DNA of 64,000 nt, from assembly GCF_001751365.1 (NCBI RefSeq), contig NZ_LJGT01000038.1:969540-1033539 (forward strand), written 5' to 3'. Source of the stretch: Streptomyces abyssalis. Its GTDB lineage: Bacteria > Actinomycetota > Actinomycetes > Streptomycetales > Streptomycetaceae. The notes under the pieces were generated by a model that had not been told where the DNA came from, made no database searches, and was given only the letters and a program-made list of their open reading frames with translations. The position numbers and the translations under genes are program-made. Position 1 is the first letter of the stretch. Each line of letters opens with the position of its first letter. This document shows positions 8,446-15,109 of this stretch, one piece after another.

Positions 8446-8868
8446 TCAGCGGACCGGTGTCGTCTGGGCCAGGGCGATGCGCCAGTCGTCGCCCTGGCGG
8501 GTCAATACGTAGGTCATGGCACCGACCGAAGGCAGCTCGGACGTGCCCTCCGCTTCGGACCGTTCGTCGTGCACGGTCTTGGTGAGGCTGACGACAGCGA
8601 CGTCTGGGGTGGTGAACCGGATGTCGTCGACCTCCAGCGAGGTCCGGATGTCCTTGAGCGGGGAAGAGAGCGCTTCGGCCATCGCCGAAGCGAAGGCTTC
8701 ACGCCCGAAGAGGCGCCGCCCGGCCAAGTTGACGATCACCAAGTTTGCGGTGTGCAGCGCAGGCAGCGCGTCCGGGTCGGTCTGCGCCTCCTGGGACCGC
8801 GCGACCAACTCGCGGATCTTCTGCTCGTCTGCGTCGCTGGTGGGGAGAGTGGAGTTCGTGGTGTCCAT
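8446..8868 (-). CDS. SgcJ/EcaC-type SnoaL-like (NTF2-fold) protein
   Basis: A 140-residue protein of the SnoaL-like/NTF2 fold, annotated in many genomes as an SgcJ/EcaC family oxidoreductase; most members have no proven activity. The family shape is visible: an N-terminal helix DEQKIRELVARSQEAQTDPDAL, LHTANLVIVNLAGRRLFGREAF, and the paired strands DDIRFTTPDVAVVSLTKTV and MTYVLTRQGDDWRIALAQTT. The ATG at 8868 has no clear Shine-Dalgarno in the mRNA sense. A MerR-type palindrome lies 16-35 bases upstream of the start, so expression is probably switched by a MerR regulator, perhaps from elsewhere in the genome. Confidence 0.8.
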   Translation of the reverse strand: MDTTNSTLPTSDADEQKIRELVARSQEAQTDPDALPALHTANLVIVNLAGRRLFGREAFASAMAEALSSPLKDIRTSLEVDDIRFTTPDVAVVSLTKTVHDERSEAEGTSELPSVGAMTYVLTRQGDDWRIALAQTTPVR

Positions 8869-8883
8869 GGAGGAAAACCTAGA

Positions 8884-8903
8884 ACTTTAACTTAAGTTGA
8901 AGT
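8884..8903. promoter_or_regulatory. MerR-type palindromic operator
   Basis: The 20-bp element ACTTTAACTTAAGTTGAAGT is a palindrome with one mismatched pair (9/10 positions symmetric). Its size, AT-rich symmetric core and place just ahead of the SgcJ-like gene fit operators of MerR-family activators, which sit in the spacer between -35 and -10. It also abuts the 3' end of the decayed gntR sequence. Confidence 0.55.
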
Positions 8904-8985
8904 CAACTCCTCTCGCTGGCCGCCAGGTGATAGGGCGCGATAGCTGGCGAGTCCTCGACCCGGCGCCGCTGGGTGAGGCGGGCGT

Positions 8986-9369
8986 TCAGGTGGCGGTGCC
9001 GCCGGTTTCGCAGACGTGCTTGCCATGGGCTGTCTGGCCGGTGATGTTGCTGCGGGAGACCGCGGGGGCCTCGGCGTCGCTGAAGCTTTCGCCGCTGACA
9101 GAGCTCTTGCCTGCTCGGTAGACGGTGCGCTCAAGGGTGGCCGTGGGAGTGGCCTGCTGACGCACGAAGCTGCCTTTGCCGTGCTGGGAGACGACGACGC
9201 CCAGCTTCCGCAGCTCGCCCCACGGCCGAACGGACGGTGGGGCGTGATACGCCGTAGACCTCGATGAGTTCGGCTTCGCTGGGGCGCTTGCGGTGCGGGC
9301 CCGCGCCTACGGGGTTTGCCCGCGGGAGCTGGCGGCAACGCGGCCGGAGTTGCGCCGCTGAGGGGCCAT
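8986..9369 (-). pseudogene. Decayed GntR-family transcriptional regulator
   Basis: Remains of a GntR regulator in three frames. ATG 9369 opens MAPQRRNSGRVAASSRG and stops at a TAG near 9309. A second frame gives the diagnostic helix-turn-helix PSEAELIEVYGVSRPTVRSAV. After a G4 run at about 9217-9220 with one base too many, a third frame gives ELRKLGVVVSQHGKGSFVRQQA and continues through LERTVYRAGKS to a TGA at 8986. The N-terminal part is shorter than in intact homologues and the C-terminal effector domain is lost or scrambled. At least one lesion is a homopolymer indel, but the internal stop and truncation argue for real decay. Confidence 0.75.
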
Positions 9370-9598
9370 GCAAATCAGGTGTGATGACGTGCGTGTGAAT
9401 ACCCAGTTCGCAAAAGGATGCGACCTGAAGTTGCCTGAGACCGAGCGCCCATCCAAGGCGTGAGCAGGCGACCTGCGGCTCGTACGGCTCCTGACTCCGC
9501 GCCCGACGCCCCGCCCCACGGCCCAAGCCCCACGCCCGGGTACGGTCGACTGCCGGCCCTCCACGGCGCACCACTCCACAGGAAGGCGGCGAGAGCCC

Positions 9599-10045
9599 GT
9601 GAGCATCTTCGACTCCCCCGTCCCGCGGTTCCATCTGGCCGTGCCCGTCGACGACTTGGACGCCGCACGCCGCTTCTACGGCGACGTCCTCGGCCTGGAA
9701 CAGGGCCGCAGCGCGGAGACCTGGACGGACTGGAACCTCCACGGGCACCAGTTCGTCACCCACCTCGCACCCGGCCACGGCGGCGCGGCGCCCGGCGGTG
9801 CGCACAACCCCGTCGACGGCCACGACGTGCCCGTGCCGCACTTCGGCCTGATCCTCGCCGTGCCCGAGTTCCACAAGCTGGCGGACCGGCTGCGTACGGC
9901 CGGCACGGAGTTCGTCATCGAGCCGTACGTACGGTTCGAGGGGCAGCCGGGCGAGCAGTGGACGATGTTCCTGCGCGATCCGGCCGGAAACGCCCTGGAG
10001 TTCAAGGCGTTCGCCGACGATGCGCAGGTCTTCGCCACCGGTTGA
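9599..10045 (+). CDS. VOC-family (glyoxalase/bleomycin resistance-like) protein
   Basis: A 148-residue vicinal-oxygen-chelate protein with the two beta-alpha-beta-beta-beta modules: [28 protein letters not shown] and [24 protein letters not shown], followed by the classic closing block [18 protein letters not shown]. Candidate metal ligands are His12 (FHLAV), the His of PHFGL, and the final Glu in LEF. VOC proteins act as isomerases, dioxygenases or resistance proteins; the substrate here is unknown. The GTG at 9599 (MSIFDSP) is used. A second, broken copy of its C-terminus lies 3 kb downstream. Confidence 0.87.
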   Translation: MSIFDSPVPRFHLAVPVDDLDAARRFYGDVLGLEQGRSAETWTDWNLHGHQFVTHLAPGHGGAAPGGAHNPVDGHDVPVPHFGLILAVPEFHKLADRLRTAGTEFVIEPYVRFEGQPGEQWTMFLRDPAGNALEFKAFADDAQVFATG

Positions 10046-10079
10046 GTCACGGCAAGAGCCTCACCAGAGCAAGAAACGA

Positions 10080-10106
10080 CCCCGGCCGGTGCGACACCGG
10101 ACGGGG
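10080..10106 (+). terminator. Hairpin after the VOC gene
   Basis: A 12-bp stem, CCCCGGCCGGTG pairing with CACCGGACGGGG with one mismatch and a three-base loop, lies 35 bases after the VOC stop codon. It lacks a U-tract, as is common for Streptomyces terminators. Confidence 0.55.
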
Positions 10107-10836
10107 TAGACCGTCTTGGCTCAGCTTCTCGGAGCAGGTTCGCTGCCACTCAGCCGACGACATGCCTTCGGCGGCCTCTGCAAGCGCCTTGGCTGACGCT
10201 GTCTTGAGCTTGGTCCGTGCTGCGTCGACCCATACGGATCTTCCTCTGGGCGAATCATCGCGTGTTCGGTCTGAGACCGATATGCACCGCATCGAGTTCG
10301 CGTGTCGACTGCTTGGACACACGGCCACCGTCCAGGAGGAGACCAACGCGGTCTCTCAGGCGATGACGAGGCTGGGATCGGTGGGATCGGTGGCAAGCAA
10401 GCCAGGACGTGAAGCGAGGAATGCCCACACCGAATGAACGTTGAGGTCTGCACAACCCAAGTCGGGATGGAGGCGGTCCACCAGGCTGCGCGGCAGCGCT
10501 CCCCCGTCCCGGAGTCGGGGCGAACGGTCATTCATGAACGAATCATCCGCTCGGGGCAGGCGGCCCGAACCCAGCCGATATGCCCTGGTGGTGGCCGGGG
10601 CCGCCGGTGGTGTGACGGAGAGGCAGTGGGTTCTGCCGGCGTGGCAGGTTGCTGACGCGCGCAGGGCCGTTGGGATGATGCCCCGTCATGTCTCTTGGGG
10701 CACCGTTTCGGAATCTCATATTACTGGCAGCACAGGTCGGGAAGCACCGGGACTTTCCGGTCCTCCCTGGCCGTCGCCTCCACCGACGACCGGCAGCGCC
10801 CGTCGAGGGGCCTGCCCACTGCAGAAAAGAGACACG
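10107..10836. other. Low-GC intergenic region, no certain gene
   Basis: About 730 bp of reduced GC. One plus frame (ATG 10162 to stop 10437, 91 codons, starting MPSAASASALADAVL) reads without a stop, but third-position GC is only about 70%, there is no Shine-Dalgarno and no family is recognisable, so it is not called as a gene. The final 100 bases must hold the promoter of the beta-helix protein. The region may be foreign or degraded DNA. Confidence 0.4.
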
Positions 10837-12045
10837 ATGAAGCCCACCCGCGTCGTCCTCGCCGCCGCCGGCGCTGCTTTGGCCGCAGGCACCCTCACTG
10901 CCCCCGCCGCGCACGCCGCCACCGCCGTGCCCTGCTCCGCAACCGCTCTCATCGACGCCATCAACGACGCCAACGCCAACGGCGGCGACACCCTCGTTCT
11001 CGCCTCAGGCTGCACCTACGACCTCACCGCCGCCGACAACGACGAGAACGGCCTCCCCGTCATCACCACACCCATCACCATCGTCGGCAGCAACACCACC
11101 ATCGCCCGCAACGCTTCAGCCACCGACCAGTTCCGCATCTTCGAAGTAGGCGACGGCGGACGCCTCAGCCTCCAACGACTCACCATCCGAGGCGGGGACA
11201 CCACCGGCGAGGGCGGAGGCATCCTCACATCCACCGGAGGCAACCTCCGCCTCGCCGACGTCACCGTCACCGAGAACACCTCCGCCGCCGACGGAGGCGG
11301 CGCCAAGATCACAGAGGATGCCACCGCGACCATCGCCAACAGCACCTTCAGCAACAACGACGCAGGCGATGAAGGCGGAGGTCTCAGCAACGACGGCACC
11401 ACCACCCTGGGCACCACCACCCTCAACAACAACAACGCAGACAACTACGGCGGCGGGCTGGACAGCGACGACGAAACCCTGACCGCCAGCAGAACCACCA
11501 TCCGCAACAACGAAACCGGGGAGGGCAGCGCCGGCGTTGACTCCGACGGCGGCACCGTCACCATCAGCAACAGCAACATCAGCGACAACACCACCATCGG
11601 TACTTTCGCCGCCGGCATCTACAACGATGCGGACTCCATGACCCTCAACACCACGATCGTCAGGGACAACACCAGCACCGGCGACGGCTCCGAAGGGGGC
11701 GGCATCTACAACACCAGCCCCCTGACCCTCCGCAACTCCACCGTCACCGGCAACAGCCTCCCGGGAGCCAACGGACAAGGCGGCGGCATCTACAGCGACG
11801 ACGGACCCGTGTCCCTGATCAGCAGCAGAGTCACCGGCAACAACGCCACCGGAGCCGGCGGCATCTACAACGACAGCGCACCCCTGTCCCTGATCAGCAG
11901 CAGAGTCACCGGCAACAACGCCACCATCGCACCCGGCGGCCTATACACCGACGTCCCCATCACCTTCACCTCCTCCGCCATCACCGGCAACATCCCCACC
12001 AACTGCACCGGCAGCCCCGTCATCCCCCCCGGCTGCAACAACTGA
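10837..12045 (+). CDS. Secreted right-handed parallel beta-helix repeat protein
   Basis: A 402-residue exported protein. The Sec signal peptide (MKPTRVVLAAAGAALAAG, cleavage near AHA-AT at 27-28) is followed by repeated rungs of about 22-26 residues such as GGGIYNTSPLTLRNSTVTGN, rich in Asn, Thr, Gly and Ser, the pattern of right-handed parallel beta-helices (pectate lyase-like/CSLREA-type surface proteins). No catalytic Asp/Arg cluster of a polysaccharide lyase or hydrolase was recognised. Two successive rungs share an identical 41-bp DNA repeat, showing recent internal duplication. It has two N-terminal Cys and two C-terminal Cys (NCTGSP, PGCNN). It may bind surfaces or carbohydrate. Confidence 0.8.
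   Translation: MKPTRVVLAAAGAALAAGTLTAPAAHAATAVPCSATALIDAINDANANGGDTLVLASGCTYDLTAADNDENGLPVITTPITIVGSNTTIARNASATDQFRIFEVGDGGRLSLQRLTIRGGDTTGEGGGILTSTGGNLRLADVTVTENTSAADGGGAKITEDATATIANSTFSNNDAGDEGGGLSNDGTTTLGTTTLNNNNADNYGGGLDSDDETLTASRTTIRNNETGEGSAGVDSDGGTVTISNSNISDNTTIGTFAAGIYNDADSMTLNTTIVRDNTSTGDGSEGGGIYNTSPLTLRNSTVTGNSLPGANGQGGGIYSDDGPVSLISSRVTGNNATGAGGIYNDSAPLSLISSRVTGNNATIAPGGLYTDVPITFTSSAITGNIPTNCTGSPVIPPGCNN
11810..11925 (+). repeat. Two identical 41-bp direct repeats inside the beta-helix gene
   Basis: Bases 11810-11850 and 11885-11925 are identical over 41 bp and start 75 bp apart, exactly 25 codons. Both encode SLISSRVTGNNAT, so one beta-helix rung has been duplicated without time to diverge. 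Recombination between them could add or remove a rung in frame. Confidence 0.9.
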
Positions 12046-12064
12046 CCCACCCACCAACACCACG

Positions 12065-12102
12065 CCGGTCCGCACCACCCCTACACCCACAGTGCGGACC
12101 GG
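12065..12102 (+). terminator. Terminator hairpin of the beta-helix gene
   Basis: CCGGTCCGCAC (12065-12075) pairs perfectly with GTGCGGACCGG (12092-12102) around a 16-base loop, 20 bases after the stop codon of the beta-helix gene. Confidence 0.7.
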
Positions 12103-12344
12103 CCCCCACACACACGCTCCCCGCTCTACAGAAGGCCATGGCAGTCATGGTGCAGAGATCTCGAAGTTCGATGCGCCGGCAGTCGCGGCGACGCTCGGCA
12201 TGCACGGTGCGCGCGTCGATCGGCACATTGGTGGCGCGGAATTGGCTTGAACTTCGGCCGCGGGTCCGGCTTCCTCACTCGCACTGAGGACGAGTCGTCA
12301 TCAGCCCCCGAGAACGTGAGGGCAAGCATGAAGCTGCTGAATTC

Positions 12345-12641
12345 CTACGGCGCAGGTGCCATTGTTGTCGGGGTCTCAACCACGGTTACGTCCCCGCCGA
12401 CTGCGTCGCCGCTCGAGTTGTTGTTGTTTCTGATCCCAACGCCGCAGGAAGAGCTGCTGTTTCTCGCATCGGAATGACCAGAGCCGTCGACGGCCCCGGT
12501 GAACTGGCTTGGGGCTCCGTTGGTGCCGTTTACTTGTCGGCAGTCCACGCTTGTATTCTGGGCGGCGGCGAGGCTGACACAAAGAATGCTCAGACCTCCG
12601 ACCATGGTGCCCGCGAAGGCCGCCCTGGCAACTTTACGCAT
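12345..12641 (-). CDS. Small secreted Asn/Ser/Gly-rich protein
   Basis: A 98-residue protein with a clear Sec signal peptide (MRKVARAAFAGTMVGGLSIL, cleavage near AAA-QN at 27-28). The mature part of about 70 residues is polar, with two cysteines (VDCRQVN and SSSCGVG) that could form one disulphide, and the segments GTNGAPSQFTGAVDGSGHSD and IRNNNNSSGDAVGGD. It ends in ETPTTMAPAP. GGAACCGGAGACGCAG precedes the ATG. Codon use is less GC-biased than in housekeeping neighbours. It is not a chaplin or rodlin by sequence; I do not recognise the family. Confidence 0.65.
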   Translation of the reverse strand: MRKVARAAFAGTMVGGLSILCVSLAAAQNTSVDCRQVNGTNGAPSQFTGAVDGSGHSDARNSSSSCGVGIRNNNNSSGDAVGGDVTVVETPTTMAPAP

Positions 12642-13055
12642 CTGCGTCTCCGGTTCCTTTAGATCTCGGCCGCGACGAGTGAATTTCTCGCGCTCGATCC
12701 CAGGTTATTTGCGCAGACCGAGACGGAAGTTCTGCAACACGCGTCTCCGGCCGCATTCGGGCCACTGGCCGGCGTTCGTGCCCGGTCTGCGGAAACATCG
12801 TTCGGGGCCCTGTTACAGCGACCGAGCGTAGCGACGTCGTGTGAACCATTTCCGGGGATCGAGGGACCAAGTCATGTCCCGGAGTAACGCGCTGTCGTTG
12901 GCGTTATGACCGAATTCGGGGAACACGACCTGGGAGGTTGGTGTGCAGATGAGGGTGGAGAGGGTGAGCCGCCCACGGCATCCGCGCGTTCGCCGACGAC
13001 GCGCAGGTCTTCGCCGTGGACTGAGCCCGCGCATCAGGCCACGGCGCACGGACGA
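12642..13055. other. Intergenic region with a VOC gene remnant at its right end
   Basis: Bases 12642-12980 show no plausible gene and probably contain the promoter of the divergent small secreted protein. Short repeats of the GACCGAGCG/GCGTAGCGACG kind occur near 12820. The right part carries the VOC remnant listed separately. Confidence 0.5.
12983..13023 (+). pseudogene. C-terminal remnant of a second VOC-family gene
   Basis: The frame ending [15 protein letters not shown] is nearly the same as the last residues of the intact VOC protein at 9599-10045 ([15 protein letters not shown]). At DNA level about 27 bp match with one change. No upstream part of the gene is left, so this is a break point or the scar of a duplicated and deleted copy. 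Confidence 0.6.
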
Positions 13056-13098
13056 GGGCCCCGGGATCGCACGCGAACAGCGTGCGATCCCGGGGCCC
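13056..13098 (-). terminator. Very strong hairpin terminator of the first double-glycine peptide gene
   Basis: A perfect 19-bp stem: GGGCCCCGGGATCGCACGC (13056-13074), loop GAACA, and its exact complement (13080-13098). It lies 18 bp beyond the peptide stop codon and 32 bp beyond the VOC remnant stop, so it can act in both directions. Confidence 0.8.
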
Positions 13099-13116
13099 TT
13101 GAGTCCGGAGAGCCGG

Positions 13117-13335
13117 TCAGCCGACGATGCCGGAGGCGCCTTCGACGGCGGGGACGCCGGCGTTCACGGTGCCGTTGACGCCGACCACGTCCACGTTGGC
13201 GGCCACGCCGCCCGGGCCGGGCGTGACGGCGACGTCGGCGATACCGCCGCCGACGGTCGCGCTGACGCCACCGGACACGTTGTCGAGGTCGGCGTCGGAG
13301 AGTTCGGCGGTCTCGATCCGGGATATGTCACGCAT
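13117..13335 (-). CDS. Double-glycine-leader peptide 1 (RiPP-precursor-like)
   Basis: A 72-residue peptide in two parts. Residues 1-23 (MRDISRIETAELSDADLDNVSGG) form an acidic leader of the type used by class II lanthipeptides and bacteriocins: E-L-S-D-A-D-L-D-x-V-S-G-G, normally cleaved after GG by a peptidase-containing ABC exporter. Residues 24-72 are a Gly/Val/Ala-rich core with six Ser/Thr and no Cys, containing TPGPGGVAANVD and ending GASGIVG. Lack of Cys rules out lanthionine rings. GGAA lies seven bases before the ATG. No LanM, protease or exporter is nearby, so processing would have to be in trans. The product may be a small hydrophobic secreted peptide. Confidence 0.72.
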   Translation of the reverse strand: MRDISRIETAELSDADLDNVSGGVSATVGGGIADVAVTPGPGGVAANVDVVGVNGTVNAGVPAVEGASGIVG

Positions 13336-13360
13336 GAAGGTTCCAATCGATGAGCGGGAG

Positions 13361-13377
13361 CACTGCTCCGGCAGAGC
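13361..13377 (-). promoter_or_regulatory. 5' hairpin upstream of peptide 1
   Basis: CTCCGGC-TCT-GCCGGAG forms a 7-bp stem 26 bases upstream of the peptide 1 start. A hairpin of the same size and place, but different sequence, precedes peptide 2, so the structure seems conserved rather than the bases. Confidence 0.45.
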
Positions 13378-13444
13378 CGGAGTTAGGGATCAGACCATCT
13401 GGACGCTCTCCTCTGCCACTTGTCACACTCGTCTCCCCCATGAC

Positions 13445-13456
13445 CCTCACGTGATC
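13445..13456. promoter_or_regulatory. CCTCACGTGATC element upstream of peptide 1
   Basis: A 12-base element with a palindromic TCACGTGA core, 110 bp before the peptide 1 start codon. The identical 12-mer lies 113 bp before peptide 2. The repeated sequence and distance suggest a shared activator or promoter-proximal site. Confidence 0.5.
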
Positions 13457-13518
13457 TTCTGATTCGTTACTGACTCTCAGCCCCGCCCCACCGGACCGGT
13501 GGCACCCGGGCGCGCGCA

Positions 13519-13557
13519 GGGCCCCGGTACGCATGCGTCGCACACGCCCCGGGGCCC
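13519..13557 (-). terminator. Terminator hairpin of peptide 2 gene
   Basis: GGGCCCCGG (13519-13527) pairs with CCGGGGCCC (13549-13557) around a 21-base loop that can itself fold. It lies 26 bp past the stop codon of the second peptide. Confidence 0.65.
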
Positions 13558-13582
13558 CTGAATGCGAAGGAGCTCCTCGCGG

Positions 13583-13825
13583 TCAGCCCACCAGGCCGGT
13601 GACACCGCCCACGGCGGGCAGGCTGCCGGTGAGACCGGGGGCGCCGGCGGCCACGCTCCCCGCGACGCCACCGACGCCGTCGACGCCGCCGGCCACGCTG
13701 CCCGCGACGCCGTCCAGGCCTGCGGCGAGGTTGCCGCCGACGGTGGCGCCCACGCCGCCGGACACGTTGTCGAGGTCGGCGTCGGAGAGTTCGGAGGTCT
13801 CGATCTGGGGAGTGATGTCACGCAT
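13583..13825 (-). CDS. Double-glycine-leader peptide 2 (RiPP-precursor-like)
   Basis: An 80-residue paralogue of the peptide at 13117-13335. The leader MRDITPQIETSELSDADLDN plus VSGG (residues 1-24) shares the 13-residue block ELSDADLDNVSGG with peptide 1. The 56-residue core is almost wholly Gly, Ala, Val, Leu, Ser and Pro in a loose repeat (GVAGSVAGGVDGVGGVAGSV) and again lacks Cys. ATG 13825 is preferred over an upstream in-frame TTG because GGAA and spacing match peptide 1. The gene has its own upstream element, hairpin and terminator, so the pair arose by duplication of whole units. No dedicated enzyme is adjacent. Confidence 0.72.
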   Translation of the reverse strand: MRDITPQIETSELSDADLDNVSGGVGATVGGNLAAGLDGVAGSVAGGVDGVGGVAGSVAAGAPGLTGSLPAVGGVTGLVG

Positions 13826-13937
13826 GGTGGCTTCCAATCAACAGGGCGGGGACAGTCCTCCGGTGAATCCGGAGGTCGGGGGATCAGAACATGTTCGCGG
13901 ACCCCGCTGCCACTCGTGGAAACCGTCTCCGCACGAT

Positions 13938-13949
13938 CCTCACGTGATC
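13938..13949. promoter_or_regulatory. CCTCACGTGATC element upstream of peptide 2
   Basis: Exact copy of the 12-mer found upstream of peptide 1, 113 bp before the start of peptide 2. Between it and the gene, both units also share GTGGCAG and TCTGATCCC in the same order, followed by a 7-bp hairpin (here CCTCCGG/CCGGAGG). Confidence 0.5.
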
Positions 13950-13972
13950 CGAAACTCTGTGACCGGAATGGA

Positions 13973-14941
13973 TCAGCCGTGTCCTCCGCGGCCTGCCCGG
14001 AGGCCGACGCGTGCCCAGAGTTGCTTGTGGTCGGAGTGCTCGGAGTAGCTCACGCTGCTGGACTCGACCCGTACGGACGGCGACACGAAGAGGTAGTCGA
14101 TCTTCCCGCTGCTGTGGGTCGGCTCCCCCGAGCGGCAGTGCGCGTACCTAGTGCGCGGCAGTTCCGCCGCCTTCCGCCCGGGCTTCATCTCATCGCCGCA
14201 AGGGCTCGCGGCCTCCTTGAACGCGCCGCGGGCACCGCGTCCGTACCCGCGGTCGTAGAGGCGGTCCAGCGTCGCGGAGAGCGGCAGGTCGTTTATGTCT
14301 CCGCCGAGCAGGACGGTGTAGTCCTCGTACCGTGAGGTCAGGACCTGCTCGGCCGTCGCCACCTCGCGCTTGCGGCTGTCCAGGAACTCGCCCCCGGCGG
14401 GCGTGAGATGGGCGGAGCAGGCGACCAGCTTCCGGGGCTCGGAACGTACGCAGACCATTTCGCGGTACTCGTCGCCGGAGGTGGAGCCGAGCTGGTGCAC
14501 GTCGGTGTCGTCCTTGTCGAAGCCCAGGCCGTGACGGAAGACGATCGTGTTGCCGAAGTCGGTCGGGTGGTGGCAGCGGGCGGGGCTCCCGGGGTTCCTG
14601 GCGAGGTTCCTGACCGGGCTGAACAGCACCGTGTAGCCGGGCAGTCGGTCCTCCAGACGCTCGTCCCAGTCGCGGCAGGTCTCCTGCATCGCGACGAACG
14701 CGGGCTTGCGGTTCTTCACATCCTCGGCGAAGGCGTCGGGCGGCCCGTTCTTCTTCCCGCCGTGCTCGGTCGTGCCGCCGGCCATGTTGAACTGCCCGAT
14801 GACGTACTCGCCCGACGAGGACGCGGGCTTCTCGGGCCGGGTCTCCGCGTCCGAGCCGGCGACCAGCACCGCCGCGGCCACGAGACCCGCGGCCACGACA
14901 CCGGCCAGCGGAGCAATCACGCGACGGATGGCGCCCTCCAT
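13973..14941 (-). CDS. Endonuclease/exonuclease/phosphatase (EEP) family protein, exported or anchored
   Basis: A 322-residue EEP-fold hydrolase. Residues about 8-32 form a hydrophobic signal or anchor (IAPLAGVVAAGLVAAAVLVAG), so the domain acts outside the membrane. EEP motifs in order: IGQFNMAGG, FVAMQETCRDW (metal-binding Glu), ACSAHLTP (His), LLGGDINDLP (Asp-x-Asn) and EHSDHKQLWARV (final Asp-His pair), the set needed for Mg2+-dependent phosphodiester or phosphomonoester cleavage. ATG 14941 keeps the signal at the N-terminus; an upstream ATG at 14986 would add a charged tail. Substrate (DNA, lipid or sugar phosphate) is not apparent. Confidence 0.85.
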   Translation of the reverse strand: MEGAIRRVIAPLAGVVAAGLVAAAVLVAGSDAETRPEKPASSSGEYVIGQFNMAGGTTEHGGKKNGPPDAFAEDVKNRKPAFVAMQETCRDWDERLEDRLPGYTVLFSPVRNLARNPGSPARCHHPTDFGNTIVFRHGLGFDKDDTDVHQLGSTSGDEYREMVCVRSEPRKLVACSAHLTPAGGEFLDSRKREVATAEQVLTSRYEDYTVLLGGDINDLPLSATLDRLYDRGYGRGARGAFKEAASPCGDEMKPGRKAAELPRTRYAHCRSGEPTHSSGKIDYLFVSPSVRVESSSVSYSEHSDHKQLWARVGLRAGRGGHG

Positions 14942-15109
14942 GGTCCGGTCCCCGTGTGTGAAGTTTCGGTCTCGGTACGCGCGCAAGCATGCAGAGGCGC
15001 ACGAGGGGCGTCAACAGAGACATCCGCCGCCTGCCCGCCACCCGGGGTGGCCGGTCACACAGCGTTATCGGAGGGAAACGGCGGCCTCCGGACGGTTAGG
15101 ATTCCGGGC

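Noticed and set aside
9131..9874. 247-codon minus-strand open frame spanning the VOC gene and gntR relic
   Set aside because: It is an antisense read of the VOC gene joined by chance to one of the frames of the decayed gntR gene.
10162..10437. Possible 91-codon gene in the low-GC spacer
   Set aside because: No ribosome site, weak third-position GC and no recognisable family; reported only as part of the intergenic description.
11810..11925. CRISPR-like repeat pair in the beta-helix gene
   Set aside because: Only two copies, inside a coding frame with codon-exact spacing; this is a protein rung duplication. No CRISPR array was seen anywhere.
12120..12344. Short frames downstream of the beta-helix gene (for example KFDAPAVAATLGMHGARVDR)
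   Set aside because: The fragment looks protein-like but is only about 30 codons long without a start or ribosome site; not enough to call a remnant.
13117..13837. Calling the two GG-leader peptides lanthipeptides
   Set aside because: The leader resembles class II lanthipeptide leaders, but the cores have no cysteine and no LanM is nearby, so lanthionine formation is not possible.
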